The position numbers and the translations under genes are program-made. Below the pieces are notes generated by a model. That model worked only from the letters and a program-made list of their open reading frames with translations, was not told where the DNA came from and did not search any database. A DNA stretch of 55,200 bases from an uncultured Clostridia bacterium (GTDB lineage: Bacteria > Bacillota > Clostridia > UBA1381): contig CAKSRS010000007.1 in assembly GCA_934487205.1 (NCBI GenBank), forward strand, positions 1-55,200, in the 5' to 3' direction. Positions 1-7,558 of this stretch are shown here, piece after piece; the stretch's first letter is position 1; the number at the start of each line of letters is the position of its first letter.

Positions 1-249
1 AAACCTTTTGCCTGAAAAAACATTCGTCATTATTCTTGCCCCAAATATTTTTTACCATTATCAATCTCCATTCCGCCGCTCCGCGGCACATATTAAAGCA
101 TGCCGGCAATATGCGTTGAAACTCCATGCCGTAAAAGCAGGCGATACACATCATATATTTTTACATTATTACCGTATGTTCTGTCCGGGTCACAAATTAA
201 TTATAACATATACTTTATAGTCTGAAAAATCTATGGTTTATTATTGGCT
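1..249. other. window edge, no convincing gene
   Basis: Only short open frames without a convincing ribosome binding site are present. An AT-rich stretch near 200-225 read on the minus strand gives a TATAAT-like hexamer with a poor -35 partner. It could be a weak leftward promoter for a gene beyond the window, but I would not rely on it. Confidence 0.3.
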
Positions 250-669
250 TTAGAATAAAACATGCCCGTAACACGGTTTCTGCCTTCTACAACCATTTCC
301 AGTTTTTTCAAAGATTTCTATATTTTCATCCAAATAAAGATATACATTTGTCCAGCTTTCACCCACACCCCATGCGTATATTCTGTTATCGAACTTCGCC
401 TTATGCAATTTGTAATCCATTACATATACATTCGACATTAACCATTTTGCGCCCGAAGCATGCGTGGCAATCGCCGTCTGTCCATCATATTGTAATCTTC
501 CGTAATACTGCGACGCCGCATCAAAATATTCGTCATCATAAACCATTACTGTTGACGAATATTTTGATGCGGCGGACGTATTATTTTCCGCATTTACCGT
601 CAATCCGGTGAATGTCGACACAAGCATCGTCAGTGACAATACAGCGGAAATAATATTTTTTCTCTTCAT
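250..669 (-). CDS. small exported protein of unknown function
   Basis: The 139-residue product begins with a clear signal peptide (lysines, a hydrophobic stretch with Leu/Val/Thr, then an Ala-containing cleavage region near residue 27). The mature part is short, rich in Tyr, Asp and Trp, and I recognise no domain. The last 15 residues (Cys-Arg-Arg-Gln rich) differ in character from the rest, so the gene may be a truncated remnant of a longer surface protein. An AGGG ribosome binding site precedes the start. It is the last gene of the leftward polysaccharide operon, separated from the permease gene by a hairpin-rich gap of about 215 bp, so it may be expressed separately. Its coding sequence contains a perfect 22-bp inverted repeat just after the signal peptide. 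Confidence 0.5.
   Translation of the reverse strand: MKRKNIISAVLSLTMLVSTFTGLTVNAENNTSAASKYSSTVMVYDDEYFDAASQYYGRLQYDGQTAIATHASGAKWLMSNVYVMDYKLHKAKFDNRIYAWGVGESWTNVYLYLDENIEIFEKTGNGCRRQKPCYGHVLF
514..574. repeat. perfect 22-bp inverted repeat inside a coding region
   Basis: The arms at 514-535 and 553-574 are exact reverse complements separated by 17 bp. The repeat lies in the small exported protein gene, just after the signal peptide region. In the reading frame the arms encode different peptides (an Ala-Ala-Ser-Lys-Tyr type and an Asp-Asp-Glu-Tyr-Phe type), so protein-level duplication does not explain it. Confidence 0.85.
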
Positions 670-730
670 TCAAAAAATCCCTACTTGAATTTTTTCTGTG
701 CGCCGAGGCACAATTGCAGTTAATGCAACT

Positions 731-871
731 TTCATTGATACTTTGTATCAATGAAAAGGCATGCCTTTTCGCACCGTAATCATTTTTTTCGGAAGGCTCT
801 GCCCGCCGAAAATTTTATATGCCGTTTGGCAATGCAGACACCGCGGCAGCCCTCCACCGCCGCAGTCTGCA
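731..871. repeat. cluster of strong hairpins between permease and small exported gene
   Basis: Several inverted repeats are packed together. A perfect 11-bp stem with a 3-base loop spans 731-755. It overlaps a perfect 16-bp palindrome at 754-769. A TTTTCGG/CCGAAAA stem lies near 787-812. A long two-part stem (TGCAGAC and GCGGC arms) spans 833-871. No clean T-tract follows on the minus strand, so transcript-end protection or processing fits at least as well as simple termination of the transporter transcript. Confidence 0.7.
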
Positions 872-885
872 AAAATTTCATTATC

Positions 886-1734
886 TTATCCTTTAACCGC
901 ACCCGCGGCAATGCCCGATACGAAATACTTATTTGCAAAGCCGTATGCCACCAAAACCGGCAGCAGCGCGATTACCGAACCCGCAAACATCAAATTCCAC
1001 GACGTTGCGGCGCCCGAACTGTTTTTCAGCGCCATAAGTCCTACAATCAGCGTTCTTTGCGTAGGTCTTGTAAGCGTAAATATCGTCGGCATCAGGTAAT
1101 CGTTCCACGACCCCTGGAACGCCAGTATCGCAATAGTTGCTATTATCGGCTTTAACAGCGGGAAAATCACGCGGAAAAAGATTACCGGAAAGCTTGCGCC
1201 GTCCACTTTTGCCGCCTCGTCAATCGCGCTGGGCAGCGACTCGATATTTCCGCGCACCAGGTACATATTCGTTATCGGTACGCTGAACAGCGCCAATATC
1301 AGCAAGCTGTACAGTGACTGCGGAAGGTGGAAAAAGTTCAGTACATTGAATGTTGCGTAAATCGTAATTCCGCCCACCTTAATAAACATAAGGCTCAAAA
1401 ACATTGCAAATATTATTTTCTTACCTTTAAAATGTCCCTTTGCAAATGCATAACCCGATGTACAAGCAATCATTACCTGAATAAATACCTGCGCCAAAGT
1501 GTAAACTATGCTGTTCTTCAAAAGCAGCGGAACATTAAAATCCGGTGCCGTCCAGCACTGCACATAGTTATCAAAGGTCGGCTCTTTTGTAAACACAACC
1601 TCGGGGTGTGCCATAATTTCGCTGTTTGATTTAAAGGAACACGCAATCGTGTAAATCAGCGGGAATAATGTTGCCAGCAATACTATTGTGAGGATAATAT
1701 ACGCAGCAATTGTTTGTGCTTTCGTTTCTTTCAT
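886..1734 (-). CDS. carbohydrate ABC transporter permease (MalG/AraQ type)
   Basis: A 282-residue inner-membrane permease of the CUT1 sugar ABC importer family, with about six hydrophobic segments. The cytoplasmic EAA loop that contacts the ATPase is visible around residues 190-215 (Glu-Ala-Ala, then a Gly, then an Ile and Pro). It follows the partner permease by 18 bp and has an AGGAGG-like ribosome binding site. With the lipoprotein and second permease it should import oligosaccharides released by the surface enzymes encoded upstream in the same operon. No ATPase gene is present, so a shared MsmK/UgpC-type ATPase encoded elsewhere is likely, as is common in Firmicutes. The substrate cannot be read from the sequence. 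Confidence 0.92.
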   Translation of the reverse strand: MKETKAQTIAAYIILTIVLLATLFPLIYTIACSFKSNSEIMAHPEVVFTKEPTFDNYVQCWTAPDFNVPLLLKNSIVYTLAQVFIQVMIACTSGYAFAKGHFKGKKIIFAMFLSLMFIKVGGITIYATFNVLNFFHLPQSLYSLLILALFSVPITNMYLVRGNIESLPSAIDEAAKVDGASFPVIFFRVIFPLLKPIIATIAILAFQGSWNDYLMPTIFTLTRPTQRTLIVGLMALKNSSGAATSWNLMFAGSVIALLPVLVAYGFANKYFVSGIAAGAVKG

Positions 1735-1752
1735 GATACCTTACCTCCTCAA

Positions 1753-2685
1753 TTAATATATATTGCTCAATTTTTTGTTCAGCTTGTTATAGCCGACTGC
1801 TATCAGCATGAACAAAAGCGTTGTAACAATTCCCATCGAACAGCCGTAACCAATTGCCGGCGTTGATGTATCCGCAAATCCGGGTACAAATTTTGTCGTC
1901 ATGTATGACATGACCGTATTTGTCGAACCGGCGGGGCCGCCGTTTGTCATTGCCACTATGTAATCGTTTGTTCCGAGTGTTCCCACTACCGACATTAACA
2001 GAATTATCTGTCCCATCTTAACAATCATGGGAAGTGTTATATTTGTGAATTTCACCCATGCCGATGCGCCGTCGAGCTCCGCGCTCTCGTACAAATCCGC
2101 CGGTACACCCGACAGCGCCGCCATGAAGTACATTACGTTTATTCCGAATGTGTTCCAGATTGAGCCCGCAACCACAACGCCCATTGCGCTGTTTGCGTTT
2201 GCGAACCAGTCCACACTCTCTTTTATTAACCCAATTTTCTCCAAAAAGGCATTTACCACACCGAAATAACCAAACAAATTTGAAAATACAACGCCTATTA
2301 TGGCCACGCTGACTACGTTCGGCACATAGTATAGTGAACGAAAAAATCCTGCGCCCTTTCTTCCCTCCTGAAGGAGCATTGCAAGACCAAGTGCAAGGGT
2401 CAGTTCTATTGGAACCTTGCATACTGTGAATTTTAATGTATGCAACCATGCCTGCCAGTAAGTCATGTCTGTTGTAAAAAAGTTCACAAAATTTCTCATA
2501 CCTACCCATTTTGCAGTCTGTGCCGTTCCGTTATATGAATAGAACGACCAGCGCATTGTCCATAATATCGGATACATCTGCAACAGCACAAATCCGATTA
2601 TCGGCAGTGCGAGGAATGCGTAGCACCAGCGTGCCTCTACCACTTTTTCCCTTTTTAAGCTGCCTGCGTTTGTATTTTTACGCAT
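1753..2685 (-). CDS. carbohydrate ABC transporter permease (MalF/UgpA type)
   Basis: A 310-residue membrane permease of the CUT1 family with a basic N-terminal tail, six predicted transmembrane segments and an EAA-type loop near residues 200-225 (Glu-Ser-Ala-Glu-Leu-Asp-Gly followed by Leu-Pro). It lies 29 bp after the solute-binding protein gene and 18 bp before the second permease gene, the standard order binding protein, MalF-like, MalG-like. It would pair with the downstream permease to form the channel. Confidence 0.92.
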   Translation of the reverse strand: MRKNTNAGSLKREKVVEARWCYAFLALPIIGFVLLQMYPILWTMRWSFYSYNGTAQTAKWVGMRNFVNFFTTDMTYWQAWLHTLKFTVCKVPIELTLALGLAMLLQEGRKGAGFFRSLYYVPNVVSVAIIGVVFSNLFGYFGVVNAFLEKIGLIKESVDWFANANSAMGVVVAGSIWNTFGINVMYFMAALSGVPADLYESAELDGASAWVKFTNITLPMIVKMGQIILLMSVVGTLGTNDYIVAMTNGGPAGSTNTVMSYMTTKFVPGFADTSTPAIGYGCSMGIVTTLLFMLIAVGYNKLNKKLSNIY

Positions 2686-2714
2686 TTAGTTTCATTCCTT
2701 TCGTTATGTCTTAA

Positions 2715-4097
2715 TTACTGTTTTGCAGGTTTCCAATTCGGGTCTGCAAATTCTGCAGGATTTTCATCAGGATGTACCGAATAGTAATTTTCTCTTGATT
2801 TTTCCGCATTTTCTTGCATTCTCTGAATTCCTTCGTCAACACTTATTTCGCCCGTCCATACATGATTCAAGAAAACATCACTGGAGCTTTCAAGGCCAGC
2901 TGCATCACTCTTTGGCGCTATTGGTTCCAACGTGCTGACATCTGCAAGCTTTGCAAAGTCAACCCAACCCGCCTTAGCGTTCGTTGTGTCCGCCTTCTCG
3001 ATTATAGATGTATCATAAGGCATATCTATTCCTTTTTCAAAGAGTTCGATTTGATATTTTTCATCACTCAACGCTCTCATCGCTATAACAAGCTTATCAA
3101 GCGGAACCTTTGTGTGCGCATTCATGTATGAGCCCCAACCGAGGTCCATTCTTTGTTTGTATGTGGTTCCGTCCTCATTAACAGGATATGCACATACACC
3201 CCAATCACATTTTGCGGGGAACTGATCATTAAGCACGCCTACATCAAAGTTAAAAGCAAATTTCATACCGATTTTGCCCTCTGCAAACATTGCACGAGCC
3301 GAATCGTTGTCCAGACTTTCCGCACCCGGATAAATACTTCCGTCCGCTTTCATATCCAACCATGTCTGCATCGGTGTTTTCCAGTGTGCCATGTCAAACT
3401 TGTCTGTTGCCGGGTTATACCATGTATAGCCCGCAAGTGACATTGCAGGATTTGATATATCTGAATTGAACCAGCCTTTCCACTTCATTGGAGCAATTAT
3501 ACCATACTGATCTTTTGATTTATCCGTCAGAATTTTAGCATATTCGCGAACTTCTTTCCATGTTCTCGGCGGTTTAGCTTCGCCTTTCTCATCAACAATA
3601 CCCGCTGCTTTGAACATGTCTTTGTTGTACACCATTCCCTGCGGTCCGGGACCTCCCGGCAACTGGTATGTTTTTCCTTTATACATTCCGTAACCTTCGG
3701 TAAGAACTCCGTCATCTTTATACTTTTGTATAAGCTCCGGTCCGCCCGGAACATCATCCCATGCAAGAATATCGCCATTTTCTGCCATCTTGCCCATATC
3801 ACCGCCGCCAAGAATATCCGGTGCTGTTCCGTTCTGCAGCGCCAGTTCAATTGTGTTGTTCAAGCTGTCACCGCCTTGAACGGTGTATTCAATTTTTATT
3901 CCCTGCGCCTTTCCTTCAGTTTCATTCCATTCATCATAGAGTTTTGTCATAACTTCTTTTGAATGCGAGTTGCCCGACCAAATCGTTACAACGGTAACAT
4001 CAGAATCTTGCGCCTCCTTTTTGCCGCAGCCACTCATTGTCCCTGCCAGCATTACAGCTGACATAGCCAGTGATAGCATTTTAATTGATTTTTTCAT
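2715..4097 (-). CDS. sugar-binding lipoprotein of ABC importer (family 1 extracellular solute-binding protein)
   Basis: A 460-residue lipoprotein. The N-terminus has two lysines, a hydrophobic segment and a lipobox-like Met-Ser-Gly-Cys near residue 24, followed by a charged linker. The mature protein has the periplasmic-binding-protein pattern of CUT1 systems: an early Val-Val-Thr-Ile-Trp strand and many aromatic residues for sugar stacking. It would be anchored outside the membrane and deliver oligosaccharides to the two permeases encoded just downstream. Its position within a glycosidase and esterase operon supports an oligosaccharide ligand of plant cell wall origin. Confidence 0.92.
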   Translation of the reverse strand: MKKSIKMLSLAMSAVMLAGTMSGCGKKEAQDSDVTVVTIWSGNSHSKEVMTKLYDEWNETEGKAQGIKIEYTVQGGDSLNNTIELALQNGTAPDILGGGDMGKMAENGDILAWDDVPGGPELIQKYKDDGVLTEGYGMYKGKTYQLPGGPGPQGMVYNKDMFKAAGIVDEKGEAKPPRTWKEVREYAKILTDKSKDQYGIIAPMKWKGWFNSDISNPAMSLAGYTWYNPATDKFDMAHWKTPMQTWLDMKADGSIYPGAESLDNDSARAMFAEGKIGMKFAFNFDVGVLNDQFPAKCDWGVCAYPVNEDGTTYKQRMDLGWGSYMNAHTKVPLDKLVIAMRALSDEKYQIELFEKGIDMPYDTSIIEKADTTNAKAGWVDFAKLADVSTLEPIAPKSDAAGLESSSDVFLNHVWTGEISVDEGIQRMQENAEKSRENYYSVHPDENPAEFADPNWKPAKQ

Positions 4098-4113
4098 AGA
4101 TTTCTCTCCTTTT

Positions 4114-5964
4114 TTACTTTTTATTTTTGACCTCTATAATAGTCAACTCAAATGGTCCAATATTATCTAAGTTTCCTTTTAATAATTTGTACTCATAATC
4201 TTTTTTTATCTCCGCATCCGTAATTTGTACCACAGGAGAATAGTTTATCATTGCAATCCATTCCGTATCATTTGCAATGTGCCGAGTCAATCCGATAAAT
4301 TTGTTGTTACAGATTATCGGATATTTATCTTTCGCTTCACGGAAAATCTCATTGTACACTTCATGCTGCGTCTTTTCAAATCCATCACAAACATCAATCA
4401 GATTTTTTTCAAGCGGAAAATTAAGGTAATATACAATCCCTTTTCCATACTTATATTTCGTGAAAATAGGGTTCCCTTCATCATCTTTTGCAATAATCTC
4501 TGCCCCATCCGCGCTGATAATGTAATTTCTCTGTCTTGCGTAGTTTACGCAATTCCCGTTAAGGTTAAAGCTGCCGCATACCGGTTTTGTCTCCGAATCG
4601 TTTACAGTCACACCCGTGATATCATTAAATCCGGACAGTATGCCATCATCATTTGATATGTAAAGCGTTGCCCCGTTTTTTACACGTTCTGTTAATTCCG
4701 CATAATTCTGAGCAGGCATTATTGTGTTCCCGCTTATACTTGGCATCAGATATATGTCCGAATCCGGCAGTTTTGAACCCGAATCCGCAAAACGGATATT
4801 AACCCCCGCCTGCTTTGCCAGCACATAGCATGAATACATCACGCCCCATTGGTCTTGATCTTTTGTCGCCAAGCAAACTGCATCTTCCGTCGCGGGCGGT
4901 AACGAAAATTCAATGCCTGACAGCCACTCGGAAAAGTTTTTAACCTCATCTAAAACAGGCTTTGCTTTTCCGTGTTTGTCAAACATTCCAAGTTCCACTT
5001 CACACATCAGAAAATCATACGGCGGGAATTTCAAATAACTCTGTTCATTTGCACACCACCACATCACGCCCGGCGCATCATTCACCCAATTGGAATACAG
5101 ATTTAACTTCATAAAGTCTGCCGCGGTTTTATCATTGCAAACCACCGGTCCCATTGTCCCTATTTCTTCAACCAGACACGGTTTGTTTCCAATATCCGAA
5201 TAATATTTAGTTTCGCAAGTTGCATGCAGCAAAGTCTGAATTGAAGTGATTTTTCCTGTCCTGCAATGTTTCACCCAATACGGATACGGATGCGTTGTTA
5301 AAATATCCGTATTGTTTGCCTGATCGCTGATGCGCCATGTTCCTTCCACGCTAAGTCCGCACATACCGGAAATAAGAGGTCTTTCCGGATCCGCCGCCTT
5401 TATTGCATTTGATATGGTCATAGTCCAGTTTTCAGCCTCATCATGGCTTTTTGCATCAATGGCATAATTACATTCATTACCCAAATCCCAAGCATAAATT
5501 GCCTTCTTGCCTTTAAACAATTTAACCATACCCGAAACAAACTTCTGCTCCAATAATAATGCAGTAGGATCAGATGCAAGCTCCTTCCCGTATAATGCCG
5601 GAGGTATAAAGTTTCTCCCGCTCATACCACCGGTCAACAACCCGACAACAAGATTCATACCATATTTTTCTGCCAAATCACAGAATACGTCAAATCTCTT
5701 AATCATGGTTTCGTCTATGTAGTATGGGTTTGTCGGCAGGTCAGCATCGTGCAATCTGTAATCCAAAACAGCACCACCGACAGCCAGCAGCGGATGAACC
5801 GGTTGGAAATCGCGCCAATTCGGGAAGACTCTTAAATACTCAATGCCATAGCATTTTAGCTTTTTAAAGTCATTCTCGACTGTCTTTTCATCCCAATTAT
5901 TCCACATTTCTGTTCCCGCATTCGACGCCCAGTAATTACAGCCAATCATAAATTTTTCATTCAT
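4114..5964 (-). CDS. cytoplasmic clan GH-A glycoside hydrolase (GH5/GH42-like)
   Basis: I start at 5964 because a good AAGGAG site precedes it by about 12 bases, giving 616 residues. An upstream extension in the same frame lacks such a site and would overlap the esterase gene. There is no signal peptide. The first ~350 residues look like a TIM-barrel hydrolase of clan GH-A: an Asn-Glu pair at 163-164 in a Leu-Gly-Asn-Glu context is the likely acid/base, and Glu267 in a Val-Glu-Glu-Ile-Gly context is the likely nucleophile. The C-terminal ~250 residues resemble the alpha/beta domain after the barrel in GH42-type enzymes, then a small beta domain. It lies between an SGNH esterase gene and the importer genes, so it should cleave imported oligosaccharides. 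Family and substrate are not settled. Confidence 0.75.
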   Translation of the reverse strand: MNEKFMIGCNYWASNAGTEMWNNWDEKTVENDFKKLKCYGIEYLRVFPNWRDFQPVHPLLAVGGAVLDYRLHDADLPTNPYYIDETMIKRFDVFCDLAEKYGMNLVVGLLTGGMSGRNFIPPALYGKELASDPTALLLEQKFVSGMVKLFKGKKAIYAWDLGNECNYAIDAKSHDEAENWTMTISNAIKAADPERPLISGMCGLSVEGTWRISDQANNTDILTTHPYPYWVKHCRTGKITSIQTLLHATCETKYYSDIGNKPCLVEEIGTMGPVVCNDKTAADFMKLNLYSNWVNDAPGVMWWCANEQSYLKFPPYDFLMCEVELGMFDKHGKAKPVLDEVKNFSEWLSGIEFSLPPATEDAVCLATKDQDQWGVMYSCYVLAKQAGVNIRFADSGSKLPDSDIYLMPSISGNTIMPAQNYAELTERVKNGATLYISNDDGILSGFNDITGVTVNDSETKPVCGSFNLNGNCVNYARQRNYIISADGAEIIAKDDEGNPIFTKYKYGKGIVYYLNFPLEKNLIDVCDGFEKTQHEVYNEIFREAKDKYPIICNNKFIGLTRHIANDTEWIAMINYSPVVQITDAEIKKDYEYKLLKGNLDNIGPFELTIIEVKNKK

Positions 5965-5993
5965 TCTTTGCTCTTCTCCTTGTTTAACATGCG

Positions 5994-7463
5994 TTATTCC
6001 GTATATCGGACATATTTGCAAAGCTCTGAATTGCTTTCAAGCAATTCCAGCGTCATAAGCCGTGCATAATAATTTGCTCCGCGAATATTAACATGCATGT
6101 GGTCATTGTCGCCCTTTTGAATGTCCTGATTACCATGATTGTTAAGTTCCTCTGTCGAAAGTTCAAATCCGCCGTTTGCAGCAGACGCCGAAAGAGTATC
6201 TCTATGCATGGAATATTTTGTTTGCAGCGATTCAATATCCGGATTTTCTTTCTCGGCTCTGTCATAAATATTTAAGAAGGGTACATCGTTATCTTCCGCA
6301 ACTTGTTTTGCCGTGTCAAGAATTTCCTTCATCTTATTGGATGTTTCAATTGTTGACGTCTCGCGTATCGGCGTTGAAATTATCACTTCCGCGCCTTTTT
6401 CACGCACATCATCAATCATGCGTTGCAAATTTTGTCCATACTTATTTGCCGTAACACGGAACGAATCATTAATACCCAGCGAAATCAGTACATAATCACC
6501 TGGTTTAAGGCAATTATAGACCTCAGTATTCCAATTTCCGTTGCTTCCATCCAGAAATGAGGTTGTCGTAGCGCCGCCATGTCCGCAATTTATTACATTT
6601 ACATAGCCCGTCTTAAAATAATCACCGATATAGGTTCCCCAGCCTGACTGCGGGTAATAGGAATCGATATAAGGCTGACAGGTTGAGTCACCTACTGCAT
6701 ACAGATTAATCGGTTTCAACTCATTTACCGCATATTCGCAAAGCGGAACAAAGTTATTATCGCTGTCCCACGCGAACGCCTTCAAAAGAGCTGTGTTCTG
6801 CGGCAACGCCTCATTAAGCTCAAAGCTTTTTTCGTACTTTTCGCCCTCATGACCGTACTTAACAGCCTTGTCAGCAGTTTTTACCATTAACATTCTGCCG
6901 TCTGCATCATAAGCGGCAAGCATAACCTTAACTTTCGAACCGTAATCACCGTAAACGTTTTTTACTGTTATTTTCGCTGTCGGTGAGATAACCGGCAATG
7001 CCGAATATTCCGAGGTGTATTTATGCGTATATTCAGTACCGTTAATTGTACGCGAATGTGTGTATTCAGTTAGCGACGTACTACCTTGCACGCTTATAAA
7101 CGCCGTACCGTATTCATCCTCAATACATGCCTCGCCCGACAGTTTATTTTCATTCGTCTCCGAAGTTGTGCCCGATATTGATTTACCGTTATAGTGCACC
7201 TTTATATCGTCCAGACTGCCGGCATACTTGAATTTTGAAACAAACTCCCCGTTATTATCCGGCGCTGTCTGCTCTGCATAAACAAGATTGCCGTTACTGA
7301 TTGCAGTAATCGTCACATCACCGCTTGTTATATCATCTATCTGTCCTTTTACATATACATTTCCTGTATCAGCATGCCGTACAGCCGTGAAACTGTCAGC
7401 GTACACCGCATTGCACATTATCAGTCCGGCAATAACCGCTGCTGTCATAAATATTTTTTTCAT
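5994..7463 (-). CDS. secreted SGNH/GDSL acetylesterase (CE12-like, rhamnogalacturonan acetylesterase type)
   Basis: A 489-residue protein with a signal peptide (cleavage near residue 22). Residues ~30-110 carry a beta-rich module with an Ala-Glu-Gln signature also found in two neighbours. Residues ~160-250 carry a second module ending in Phe-Ala-Trp-Asp and Val-Pro-Leu. The catalytic domain begins near residue 252 and has all SGNH blocks: Gly-Asp-Ser260-Thr, the Gly of Asn-Cys-Gly, Gly-Ile-Asn332-Asp, and Asp454-x-x-His457. The GDST form and the long spacing to Asp/His match CE12 enzymes, which remove acetyl groups from pectic rhamnogalacturonan. Deacetylation would open the glycan to the hydrolases of the operon. 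The esterase call is strong; the pectin substrate is inferred. Confidence 0.82.
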   Translation of the reverse strand: MKKIFMTAAVIAGLIMCNAVYADSFTAVRHADTGNVYVKGQIDDITSGDVTITAISNGNLVYAEQTAPDNNGEFVSKFKYAGSLDDIKVHYNGKSISGTTSETNENKLSGEACIEDEYGTAFISVQGSTSLTEYTHSRTINGTEYTHKYTSEYSALPVISPTAKITVKNVYGDYGSKVKVMLAAYDADGRMLMVKTADKAVKYGHEGEKYEKSFELNEALPQNTALLKAFAWDSDNNFVPLCEYAVNELKPINLYAVGDSTCQPYIDSYYPQSGWGTYIGDYFKTGYVNVINCGHGGATTTSFLDGSNGNWNTEVYNCLKPGDYVLISLGINDSFRVTANKYGQNLQRMIDDVREKGAEVIISTPIRETSTIETSNKMKEILDTAKQVAEDNDVPFLNIYDRAEKENPDIESLQTKYSMHRDTLSASAANGGFELSTEELNNHGNQDIQKGDNDHMHVNIRGANYYARLMTLELLESNSELCKYVRYTE

Positions 7464-7495
7464 AGACTAACCTTTCCATAAATGCGACACATCGG

Positions 7496-7518
7496 TGTAA
7501 TACCCATCAGGTATTACA
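7496..7518. repeat. intercistronic hairpin, 9-bp perfect stem
   Basis: TGTAATACC and GGTATTACA flank a 5-base loop in the 95-bp gap between the modular binding protein gene and the CE12-like esterase gene. No T-tract follows on the transcribed (minus) strand, so mRNA processing or stabilisation is likelier than termination. Confidence 0.6.
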
Positions 7519-7558
7519 TCGCAGTCACATCTTTTTAAACCAGTGCGTATTGTTAAAA

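Noticed and set aside
2018..2509. Open frame of 163 residues inside the permease gene
   Set aside because: It lies antiphase within a strongly supported permease gene, lacks a ribosome binding site and has a composition unlike a real protein (many Arg, Cys and Gly from frame shift).
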